Below, one piece after another: positions 22,951 through 35,100 of a DNA stretch of 64,000 nt. The translations under genes were made by a program, and so were the position numbers. Within the stretch, counting starts at the first letter, position 1, and each line of letters starts with the position of its first letter. This DNA comes from Conchocele bisecta (taxonomy: Eukaryota; Mollusca; Bivalvia; Lucinida; Thyasiridae): assembly GCA_029237695.1 (NCBI GenBank), contig CM055278.1:69059188-69123187 (forward strand), read 5' to 3'. The notes under the pieces are model-generated. The model searched no databases. It had not been told where the DNA came from and saw only the letters and a list, made by a program, of their open reading frames with translations.

Positions 22951-23109
22951 ATGCCCATTGCCGACTACGACGACTATGACGACTCGGAGCGCGAGTTGCG
23001 AGTCCCGATCTTGGCGTCACACCGTGCCGACGGACAGCATCCGCCGACGGGCGTGTACAGCCGACGGTGGTACGTTCTCGCCGTGTTCTGTGCCATCAGT
23101 TTCGTCCAG
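22951..23109 (+). CDS. SLC49A4: SLC49A4 exon 1
   Basis: Codes residues 1-53: an acidic tyrosine/aspartate-rich N-terminus (DDYDDSERELRVPIL) and the first half of helix 1 (RRWYVLAVFCAISFVQ). The donor is CAG/GTATGT at 23109/23110, phase 0. The next exon continues with ALIWSTWGP, which completes helix 1. Confidence 0.88.
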
Positions 23110-26100
23110 GTATGTGATATCCGCCGACGGACACTACAATAGGTGACTCGCCAAGACTTAATGAGTTTTAGTTTCAAGGCACTGTGTCTCAGATGATGTC
23201 TCGGTAGCCAATATGTATACGTTATTGTTCACATATCAATGGTCTAGTAACATAACGTCGTAACTGCTATGCTAAAGCATAGCAGTTGCGACCTTATGTT
23301 ACTAGACCATCGATATTGGATGTGTAAGGAATTAAATGCGCTAGCGACCGCAGCATTTATTCCCTTAAAAATACGATATGTGAACAATAACATACTTATA
23401 CGTGTATCATTAGCGAGGTTTATAACGCAGTCTCCCATCCGAGTATCGATGTTTCTTTTCCTGTCGAAATGAAATGAATGGGGTTTAACGTCCCAGCAAC
23501 ATCTAAGGTTATATAGGGACTGGACCAGAGTTTAAGCCTATCCCTGTTTCCTGTCGAACAGGTAGTCATTAAACCTGGTGATGTTACAAACTATTGGGGC
23601 CAAATATTGCAATGTGTGAACTAAGTGGAGCGTGATACTGGTCAGCGATTGGCGTAGGATGTAGGGAAAATTATTTGTGTGTTGCTTCATGCACAGTAAA
23701 TGACATTATATAAATCAATCGAATCATGTTCTATTTCCAAAAACATGCGTTATATTCCAGTGCATTCTATCACTGTGATCGTAAGCAGGGTAGATACTTT
23801 TGCTTGGCATAACTTCAAGTTGGCCTTTTCGCTATACAATTACCAGTAAGGAAAGCTTTAGTTGCGAACAGTATCTCTTGCAATCTACTCCCGTACCGTC
23901 CGTAGCCAGATTGCAAGAGTTACTGTTCGCAAATAGGAACACTTATGAACTGTCTTTATTTGTTTGTTGTCAAATGATAGTAGTACTGTACTATGCCACA
24001 TTTAGAAGGAAGTTCCCAGTATAGACACTAGTTATTTTTTCAGTATTAGAAACATTTTGTTTTACTAATCCCCATGTTTTACAGGCGACTTATATGTACC
24101 ATTAGGTTCTAAAATGACTGGAGAAATAGGGTTTATGGGATTTGTGACCAGTGTAACTCCTGATCAAATAGCAAAATCCTGTACCCTAATAAAGATCAGG
24201 CGCGGATCCAGGATTTCGGGTTAGGGGGTGGGGGGGGGGCGTAACTATTTTGCAATACTTAATACTTCTCTATAGCTCGTTCGTAGACCGAGCGGAGCTC
24301 GGGATAGCGCTAGGGGGGTCCTGGTGCATTCCCCCCGGAACTTTTTTGAAATCTACATCGCATTTCCTGCGTTCTGGCGGATTTTGGAGCAAAAATATTG
24401 ACACTGTCGCAGTATGTTTAGACTTGATTTTTGAAACGTGCCTTGTAACTTGTAAAAAATCTTTACTCGGCGAATTTTAGGGGGGGGGGGGGGGGGGCGC
24501 TGGGTCCCCCCTCACCTGAATCCGCCCATGTTGATCTATGTTAATTGTGTGTTAGAAACAACGGACGTTTCATCGATGGATGGAAATATTCCTCAAATGT
24601 GCACATATTGTAGTGCGACTACAGTATACAACTAGATGTACACAAACGCCTGCGCTAATCTTTCCCAAGTGTTAACGTTTTTGAACATCTATTGGCAATA
24701 TCAACTCGCAATCAAGCAGTTTGATTGGCTGTGCCTGACCTGTAGCAGTGACGTGTACACCACCGACAGTGTTAATTTTGCCAAGATGTCAACGTTTCTG
24801 AACATCAATTGGCAATATCAACTCGCAATCAAGTAGTTTGATTGGCTGTGCCTGACACAAGGAACACATGAACGAGAGATATGAACTACAATTGACTCGC
24901 ATTTATAGATCTAGTATTTTATTATATAATTATTGACTTTTTTCTTTGTTTTTTGTTGTTGTTGAGATTTTAAATTAATTTAGTAGTTTACTGTTTCTAA
25001 TACTTGGGTGTAAATAAGCAATAGCTGAGGAGCAACGCGCGTGAAACCATCGAACATGTTTTTGTCCTATATCTTTTTTCTATTCTTTTTTAAATTTATT
25101 ATTTTTTTATTTAATAAAATAAAATATTTTCTACTGAGCAAATTTGTATACTGAATTTATTACACCATCTAATATATTCAGCATAATAATTCTGTATACA
25201 TTTAATCAGCAAATATATGCAGTGGTTTTTTTTTGTGTTTTTTTTTTAGTTTTTAGTTTTATCTATTTCCATACATAGGCATATATAAGCACTAATCAAT
25301 TACTAGTACAACATGTAAACATACAGAAACATACAATAAAATGTATCAATGTACTTGAAACCATTCTACATGTAGGTTGTCACGTGGTTGTTATAATGCG
25401 TCCTTTGTCCGAAGACAGCGTCCTCAGATTTCCGTTCGCTTCGCTACTTCAGTTTTCTAATTAATTTCCAGGTTTCCATGGAAACTGTATTGAGAAGTTT
25501 ATTTTAGGAAAAGATAATAATTTGCGTAGACTGCGTGCATGGTGTGTATTGTAACTCTTCTTCTGCTATCAAATTAACCCTTTCAACCGTAAATATACAA
25601 CCTTGGCTTTTCCATGTTAAATATTGGACTATTCCGTGAATGCGAAACTGCAGAAATATATACAGTATATACATGTATGTCACACATTGGCACCAGAAAT
25701 ATTTTTGTGCGCTGTGATGGTACCGACAAACCTATCGCGCCCAGGGCCGAGTATATAATAACGTTGGCGCATAATACGAATAAACGTACGTAATTAGGAT
25801 GATGTGGCCAGAATCAAATTCGCTCCAGGTGTTATTACACGTGTGTCACATTTATGAATTGGGTTACAGCACGGCAGAACAAGGTTTTCATGTGACAAAC
25901 CTAAATATGTTGGCCTAGAATGGAAATGTCTCGTTTATTTTATTATCGTTTCACGATAAAATTAAACGTTATTTTTCACAAATTATGCTTCCTGGCCATG
26001 ATAGAGTAATAGAAGAAACGTATTATCACAGTCTGTAATAGTATTTTGCAGAATAAAGCACACACTTCTTGGAATCTGATCAAATAAAGCGGCACGTTTG

Positions 26101-29100
26101 TCTCATATATATAATCTGCAGTCCATAAAGCGAAAAAGAAACATATTGAATATTTGAGACACATGTGGAAGACTCGGACCTGCGACACAAAAATAAATTC
26201 CCATTTAAAAGTCCCATTACCCCACCCACTTGGTCTCGTAATGTACTGTGCTGTAAACATAGGGGATGGGATAGTGTATACCTAAAGAACTAGACAAGTA
26301 TATGGAAACAAGATTAAACTGTATAACATAACATACAACTGTCTAGTAGTTTCATTATGACGCGCAAGTAAGATGCACCGATGTCCATTCAAGGATTAAA
26401 TTTTTATCCGATGGAGCTTCGGATGCCCCTAGCATACTCGCAACGTCTTTCTCCGATCGTAAGGTTGCGCCTACGCCATTTTACCGTAGCTACGCCACTG
26501 TTTCAGGCCTTGATCTGGAGCACATGGGGCCCAATAGCCATGTCGTCCAAGGCTGCGTTTGGGTGGAATGACGGGAACATAGGCATGCTGGTGAACTACG
26601 GAAATCTTGGCATGATATTGACCGTCATGTCGGCGTCATGGTTTATGGACGTCAAGGGTCTTCGCCTGTCCGTGGTGATATGCTGTGCATTGATGCTGGT
26701 TGGCACTGCGCTACGCTGTATAACACTCGATAAGGAACTTGTTACATGGTAATATTGTTACAGTGGATACTCTACTCTATAAACCGGACACAAAGAAAAC
26801 ACCTGTGATATTATATTTGATGACTTTCTTGGTCTTTCATCGCAGGTGATAATGTCTGTTCGCGATCGCATAGCACAAAACTACGGCTCAGACTGATTAC
26901 ATGCCTGATTTACAGTGAAACCTCTCTAAGCCGGACGCCCTGGGAGGTTTAGAGAGGTTTCACTTTATTAGTTTTCTTATTGCAATTAAAGGGGTAAGTG
27001 GAAAAGGCGGGCTAACTCCATGAGTTAACCCCCATTTTCCACTTACCACTTCGATTCGTTGTAATGAACATAACTTGTCTCTGCACCTGTGCATTTGCAA
27101 CGGAGTAGTTTCCACCCAGAGTGTGGTAATGTATGTGCAGGTTTGCATGCATTTACTTTTAACATTTGTTTTTATGTTTATGCTATATATGTGTGTATTT
27201 GGTGCCGTGACCAGGATCCCCCTATCCTCAACAAATCCTTGCAACGGTCAACATACCATCGTAACGTTTCCAAACGTTTATGCATCATAAATAATGTGTG
27301 AATATATTGGGTTTGATGCATTTTGATTTTCAGTTCAAGTTCAGTTATAACTGTCACCAAGTTTGGGTATGCAAGTAGTATAATAATATTGAAACAACAT
27401 ATACTAGTTTGGTAACGTGGTCATGATTCAAAACGTATTTTATCTTCTTGCTTTGTTGCAATAACGTATATTTGTCTGCAATCGTTATGATTCTTAGTGA
27501 AGTGCAACTAATATTATGTTTAAGGTTTTACAACATCTGCGCCGTGCTGAATGGTATAGCAGGGACGGTGCCATGGGCAGGTCCGCCTCTCATGTCGTCT
27601 ACCTGGTTCCCACCTGAACACCGGGCCACCGCCACTGCCACCATCTCATTTTCCACGTATTTCGGCTTGGCAATGAGCTTCATAATAGGTGATATATTTA
27701 AATAACAGTAATTAACTGTGTATGGTCTTGCACAGTGATATGGGATTCCTGTTTGTCTTGATCATATTTATTTAAATAGAATGATGACATATTTATCAAA
27801 CTATTATTAACACAGTTGCAAAAAGCACACCCCAGTTGTTTGTCGTTTTGTTTTAAAGCAGGAGTCAGCGTTCTGTTAATCTAAACCGACTGAACGCTGT
27901 ATGACAGAATAAATAAAGTAAATAATCCAAACCAGAATAAGCAGGAAAATCAGATCTGATACCATATTAACACTGAAATTGAATGGCAACACTTGCGCAT
28001 TCAAGAAAGTAGAGTATGTCCACCACAAACATCCATTTAGTTAATACATGTAATGACACAGAGAGAAAATAACGAATTATTATATGAAATCCATAAATTG
28101 ATTCCCATGGTGCCCAATTTCATTTTACATGTAAATCAGTTTCAAGCACACGTCCGCATCAAACCAACATACTATGATTTCATATAATCTGCTGAGAATT
28201 ATGCATTATGGGAACCACATGAGGTTATAAAAGAATGTAGGTGCATGCTGCTGCGGTGACTTACACCCATTTACGTATAGTAGTGTATGTAGTTGTTTTA
28301 ATATATATAGACTCCGTGATAGTGATGCGCGGTTATATTACGGCGCAGCTGAATGACACTAGATATCAGATATATGTATTATACAATTAGTTTGCATGAA
28401 CCCTTTCGTTTGATCGTATCCGATGTATATTTGTGTCGGTTTCTTTATAATATAACTATTTTGTTTCCATTTTAAAGGCCCCCAGCTGGTACCAGACCCG
28501 CATTTTCAGAATACCACAGTCATCGCAAATAGTAGGTATGCTCAAATGTGGAACATTATTCGTTACGCTATGATTATTCATTCATTTTAATATGTATGGT
28601 CCTTTTACGTTAAAAGTATCTGTTATATATAGGACTAACTTGAACATGTTAAAGGTACATGCCCACTCAGTGGGCACAACATGTTCTTTATAGGAATTAA
28701 ATAAGTGTATAATTGTGTCACTATTCCACCAGTTCTAAACATTATGAGTGCCCGCTATACAGATTTCATCATTTAGTGATAATTATTTTACTGATAGTAA
28801 CGCGCGGTGGTATCAGACTATTTTCATATGCAAATGAGGCATGATATTTTTTAATTAGTTATACCAATTAAATGCGTCATCTGAAAAAATAATATTTTCG
28901 ACAGATTATATAGTATGATAATTGCACATCAAAAAGTAAATACAGAGTATAAATAGTAATGTCCGTTAACATTTTAAGGAAACACGGTTGACAAAATGTA
29001 TAATAATGCCAATCAATATGTGGGGTAATGGTGAATGAATGTTTATTTTGCCAGAAAATGTCCCAGATTATCTCTCTGATATAAAGAACATATTATGTTC

Positions 29101-32100
29101 GTTAGATTATTAAGTATTATCATTGCACACCAACAAATAAATACAGAGAATAAAAAGTAATGTCCGTTAACATTTTAAGGAAACACGGTTATCACCCCTG
29201 ATATCAGTGTGGAAATTTATCTCCGATATAAAATGTATAATGATGCCAATCAATACGTGGGGTAATGGTGAATGAATGTTTATTTTGACAGAAAATATCC
29301 CAGATCCATATTTTCCATACATAACAAAATGAAACACAAATCAAAACTCATTAGCCCTTTTTTATAAATGTTCGACATAAGTTTCATTTTTGTCGAGATA
29401 AACAACGACGAAAAACGGTAAGTAATGTAATAAGAGAGCATGAACATACAGGATATTCCATCGTACATTTTGAATAGCGGGAAATAATACACGAGTGTGC
29501 GTCGGCTTCCGCGGCGTAAACAACGAGTGAGCGTAGCGAACGAGTTGCTTGCACGGACGCCGACAGACACGAGTGCACTATTTCCCGCTATTCAAACATG
29601 TACGATGGAATATCCTATTTATTACACTTCCACGGCGGATACATATACACATTTAGTCTATTTTTTAGATTATAATCAATGAATTGTGATGTGCGCATCA
29701 ATAGTTATACAATGACGTGTTTTCCAGCGTTTTGACGTTACGTTGACGTCAACTGTGATGTCATGTAAACTTTTTGAAATCCAAATTACGCAGCTGTTTC
29801 TATGCACCAGATAAAATTGAGTGCATGTTTAGAATGTGTTCAATCTCATTAACATTCTAGATTAATCGAGACTGTAATACAAATTAAACATTTTGCATGG
29901 TAGCTCGTGGTTTCCAAGAAAACAGGCGCGCAATTACGGGTGTTTCTTCACGGTGTATTATTTGTAAGGAGTTTATTACGAGTTTTCTCTCACAGCGAAA
30001 CCCGTGCAAATAATGTGCAAGAGTGTAATACATTATGTTATTTCGCCTATCGACCATAATGTAGTACAGCGTACAACATGTACTTTGCTACACGTAGCGA
30101 TATGGGATCACCGATTTTATAATAATTGGACCTGTCTGCAGATAGTTCTGATTGTCCCCAATTGATAGTTACCGGTACCACAGGTCTCTTGTGCAATATT
30201 GTGTTAACACGTGTGGTTGCTCTTTTGTCTCCTTGCCAAATATATTTCTATTTCTAGTAAATAATTCTTACCTACGACAGTGCAGAATAATAAATGTCCA
30301 ATCCATGTGTACCTAACTAAAACATATACGTACGATGGTGCCAATTAGTCTCTCGGCCACGTCCTGCGGGCATTGTGCCAATTACCGTGTATCTATGATG
30401 TCTTCTGAACTTGCTACAGTTGGCACAGCGGGACTAAATGTGATCTCAATAACGCTCGATGTGTTCGTTTGACATTTGTGGCTGTGACTGTGGAAATAGG
30501 GGCTTTGCGACTAGTATGGATCCAGATCAGCACAGTCTGACCTAACCCAATATTTCTGTCTGTAATGCAGGGCGAAAGTCACCATGCGTTACAGACAGAA
30601 CTTTCGGGTTAAGTCTGATCAGGTTCTGCTCTGTTCGCAATTCCATCTATGAATCAGCCGCCTGTATATATCGTTATCAGGCTACACGAGTGTGCTATTT
30701 GATCAGGAGATACACTGATTGCGAATCCTATAAGCCCCATTTCTCCAGTAACAGCCATATTTTAATGAATTACCTCATCGTATTCTCTCTCATGTTGCAT
30801 TCTTTTGAACAGTTGCGGCGAAAACGCAGAGTCAAGTGGATCTCATAATGAAGTAAACACATAGAGGATATTCCATCGTACATTTTGAATAGCGGGAAAT
30901 AATACACGAGTGTGCGTCGGCTTCCGAGCAAGCAACGAGTGAGCGTAGCGAACGAGCTGCTTGCATGGACGCGACGGACACGAGTGTATTATTTCCGCTA
31001 TTGAAACATGTACGATGGAATATCCTATTTATTACACTTCCACGGCGGATACATATGTACATTTAGTATATTTTTGTTATTATAATCAATGAATTGTGAT
31101 GTGCACATGAATAGTTATACAATGACGTGTTTTCCCGAGTTTTGAAGTTACGTTGTGACGTCAAATGTGACGTCATGTAAACTTTTCGAAATCCAAATTA
31201 CGCAGCTGTTTCTATCAACCAGATATATTTGAGTGCATGTTTGGAATGTGTTCAATCACATTAACATTCTAGATTAGTCGAGACCCTTTCCAATTTTTCA
31301 AATAACTTTATTTTGACTGTAATACAAATTAAACATTTTGCATGGTAGCTCGTGGTTTCCAAGAAAACAGGCGCGCAATTACGGGTGTTCTCTTCACGGT
31401 GTATTATTTGTAAGGAGTTGATTACGGGTTTTCTCTCACAGCGAAACCCTTGCAAATAATTTGCAAGCGTGTAATAAAACCATATAGCTTTTATTTATGC
31501 AATGTTATTAATTGATGCAATATGTTACTGGATACATGTTCGTTAGTCGTTTTGACTTTATCCGTTATGTAATAAAAAAAACACAGATCAGTAAGTTAAC
31601 AGTTATTTTACGACTAAGATTGCGTTTATATCTCTAACTACAGATGAATGAAATTATACATGCAATGCGAAAGGACATTCTGTTGTTTTTTTTGCAGTTA
31701 CAGTCAGTTTATTATAGTGGCATATGCCTGTTAAAAGAGCCAGTCATTTTTGCTGTCTAAATTCCGGCGTCGTTGACATCATAGGCGTTAACACGTGCGT
31801 CTAAATGTTGAATATCTCCAGATCCGTCAGTCGGTTCAGTACCAAACTTCACCAATAGCTTCCTCACATTTATAGCAATCCACCCATTTTTATTCGGGTG
31901 ACACTGGCCTTGGTTACATTGACCTTGTCACTCGTGAGAAACTCATAGCGTAGTACTTGAGTCCGTCAATTGTCTTGGACAGTATATTTTAATTGTTTTC
32001 TTTTTGTTTCCAGATAGAAGTATATCTAATATGGGAACCATCAAGTCTAATATAAGTAACCTCATGTATATTCGTAAGTATTATTTATTTAGTAATTAAA

Positions 32101-35100
32101 ATGTGTATGGCCCGGACTCAAAGTTACACCTTATTAATATTTTGGAACCAAATCACGTAATACAAACCATATTATTATATTGTATTACATATTATTTTAT
32201 GATTTCGTTACTGTCATTAAATGATTCGAGTATTAGTAACGGTGAGGTGGCGGTTACTATGGTTACAAGACACATCATTGCACCCCCATGTACAGTATGC
32301 GAATCATTTTGGAACTGTTTTATTGCATGAAAAAAATGCTTCCACAATGCCATATCATAATGAATATGAAAGCATAACACGCTAGAGTAACACATATGTA
32401 AATGAGACCGACACAGAAAACAGGCTTTATCCCGTCAACACAGTGCGTATGTGCCGTGAAACACGGTGTTGACGGGATAAATAGAATAGTAGGTTAGTGC
32501 CGTGAATGGGAAAAAATATCTGGCGCGGCACAGAAACGGGATGTGCTCGGCAGAGCCTCGCCCATCCCGTTTCCTGAGCCTTGCCAGATATTTTTCCCCA
32601 TCGGCACGGCACTAACCTACTATTCTCTATCTAGTTTCCTTATTTCTGAACCAAAATATATGTTGTGACCACTCATTTGAACCGTCTCGGCGAGACGGTT
32701 CAAATGAGTGGTCACAACATATACTTCTGATGAGAAATAAAGAAATTCTTGAGCCTTGCCGGATATTTTTTCCCATTCACGGCACTAACCTACTATTCTC
32801 TATATATGCGATCAGTACATATGCAATGCCCGATGTTGTGCTTTTGTAATAAATATAATCTATCACGTGTGTTGATGTAATGTGATAGTTGTTGAAATAG
32901 TTGACTATTTTATAAAAACTCGGCATAGCCTCTTTTTTATGAAATCAATAAACTTCTTTCATAAATACCATATTAAGTTTTCACTAATGCAATACTTCTG
33001 CTACAGTTGGCCGCTCTCTCAGTTGACTACATTGTAACATGGAAATATATGTCTTAAGTATGTGTCTATGTTGCGCGATTTTGCTATTTATTCAGTATGT
33101 ATTACTATCAATGATTCTAGGTGCACCATTTTACTATTTATTCATTATTTTAATGATAATTCGATTTTTTATATTAATAATTCGATTTATGGACGGCTGT
33201 ACTATTTATTCAATATGTATTCATATCAAATCATCGAATTATTGATATCAGTAAATACTGACTTTTAATAAAACCGCATCCCATATATTTCAGACTGCGG
33301 GCTCGCAGGTGTAGTGTTTCTCTTTGTGGTTATATATTTCCCATCCAAGCCTCCACTGCCCCCAAGCCTCTCAGCGTCTTTACAGAGAATCCAGTATAAA
33401 ACTGGCATTTATAAGTTATTAAGGTAACTTACAGTATGAACATTTATATATTCGTTTAAACAATATATGTTAAGAATATCACGTTGTTAATACTGAACAT
33501 ATAATAAACTTTGCTTTATTCATATAGGCCTGGGTCCAAAGAATATTCCTGGGGTCCAGATTATATAATATACTCCTTGAAAACATAACTCTAATATTGC
33601 TCGAAGAAAATACATGTAGTCTAGTAATAATCACAACTTTATAATACTGTACATGTATTAATTAAATAATAAATATACACACTGCGCGTAGGAAGAAGAA
33701 ATGTATCGCCAACACGTGTATCCTTGCTCACGTTAGCAAACTATAACGCTAAAACAAAATACAAACTCGTGGGAATAATTATATATTTTCTAAACACGAT
33801 TCATTGGTGTATTCTTGTATATATCTGCATACTTTCGAACTGATATATGTGACAAATACCCACCGAGTGATATTTCAACTAAGGTTCAGTTATAATATTC
33901 CGTATGTGATTACATTTACTTTTTACTGCATAATTATATGGTTCGCCTACTAAAGATGTCACAGTAATTTTGTACACTGCTTCCAGAAATGGTTCCCTAT
34001 GGTTGATAATGCTGGCGTACTCGGTACCCATCGGCGTGCTCGACGTCTGGGCAACTGTCCTCGATGTGAACGTCAGTCCACTCGGCATATCTCAGGTACA
34101 TGTAATAACCCAATTCGATAAGCTACCAGTATTACACTCTTCAATGGCTGAGGTAACGAGGCACAGATATTGTAAAGTTGTATTTATTCATGTCAGCTAT
34201 TCCAGTTACCCCATATTTAGTATCCAACGCGTCATTATTTGTTGCTAAGCTTCCATGAAAGAATCGCCTGTTTAATGGTAATTAAGATGTATTACATGTA
34301 AATGTGCATATGACTACAGAAACGTATCCCTACTCGAAAACGTTAACCTCAAAAGAAACAAGTACTGCACCTGATAATCACTATGCATACTTGCTTTATT
34401 GTTGCCAGATCGATGCTGGCTGGATGGGGTTCTGGCAGACGATAGTTGGTTGTAGCGCCGGTGTGATCATAGCTAGGTAAGTAGACTCTATGTCATGTGT
34501 GTTTACATTAGTCCCTGCGTGATCTTTATTACTAAGTTTTACTCATATTAGCAATGCATCTTCTTGTGTTCTGTTGTGTTTCCATCTTCTCAAGCAACCA
34601 GGAACCCGTTCTTCTAACGTTTTGGCATGGCCGAAACGTTGGAAGAGTGGGTTCTTAGTTACGGATGTATTATTCAACGTGTCGAATTAATGCAGAAATC
34701 GTGTACCTTCTCAAGGACATTACTTTGGAGTCCAGTTAACGTCATCTGGTTCACCCTGCGTCCTCACTGATTGATTACCTGAAGTTTTATGTCGTCATGT
34801 CTTTTGAATTGTATGCATTGCATATCATTGTATGCGTGTATCTGTTAACTAATATTGAAGAAAATGATATGTTGTTTATGTTATATACTTTAGTTCGTTT
34901 AATTTCATTTACTACAACTGAAAATATTGACATCAGCAAATTGCTTAACTGACTTGTTTTATTTCAGATTCTCGGATATATTTATGAAGAAAATGAAGTT
35001 GTTTCTGATCGTGCTATTCCTCGGAGCCATTATCTCTACAGTTTGGTTTACCATCATCTGCTCTAGATATATACAGATGGATACAGGTAACGTCTTTGGT

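Noticed and set aside
26381..26506. Upstream extension of the frame containing SLC49A4 exon 2
   Set aside because: The peptide before ALIWSTWG does not match the family, and a good acceptor (TTTCAG) lies at 26506.
28532..28535. Longer exon 4 ending at 28535
   Set aside because: It would create an immediate in-frame stop with exon 5; the shorter exon keeps the frame and the family alignment.
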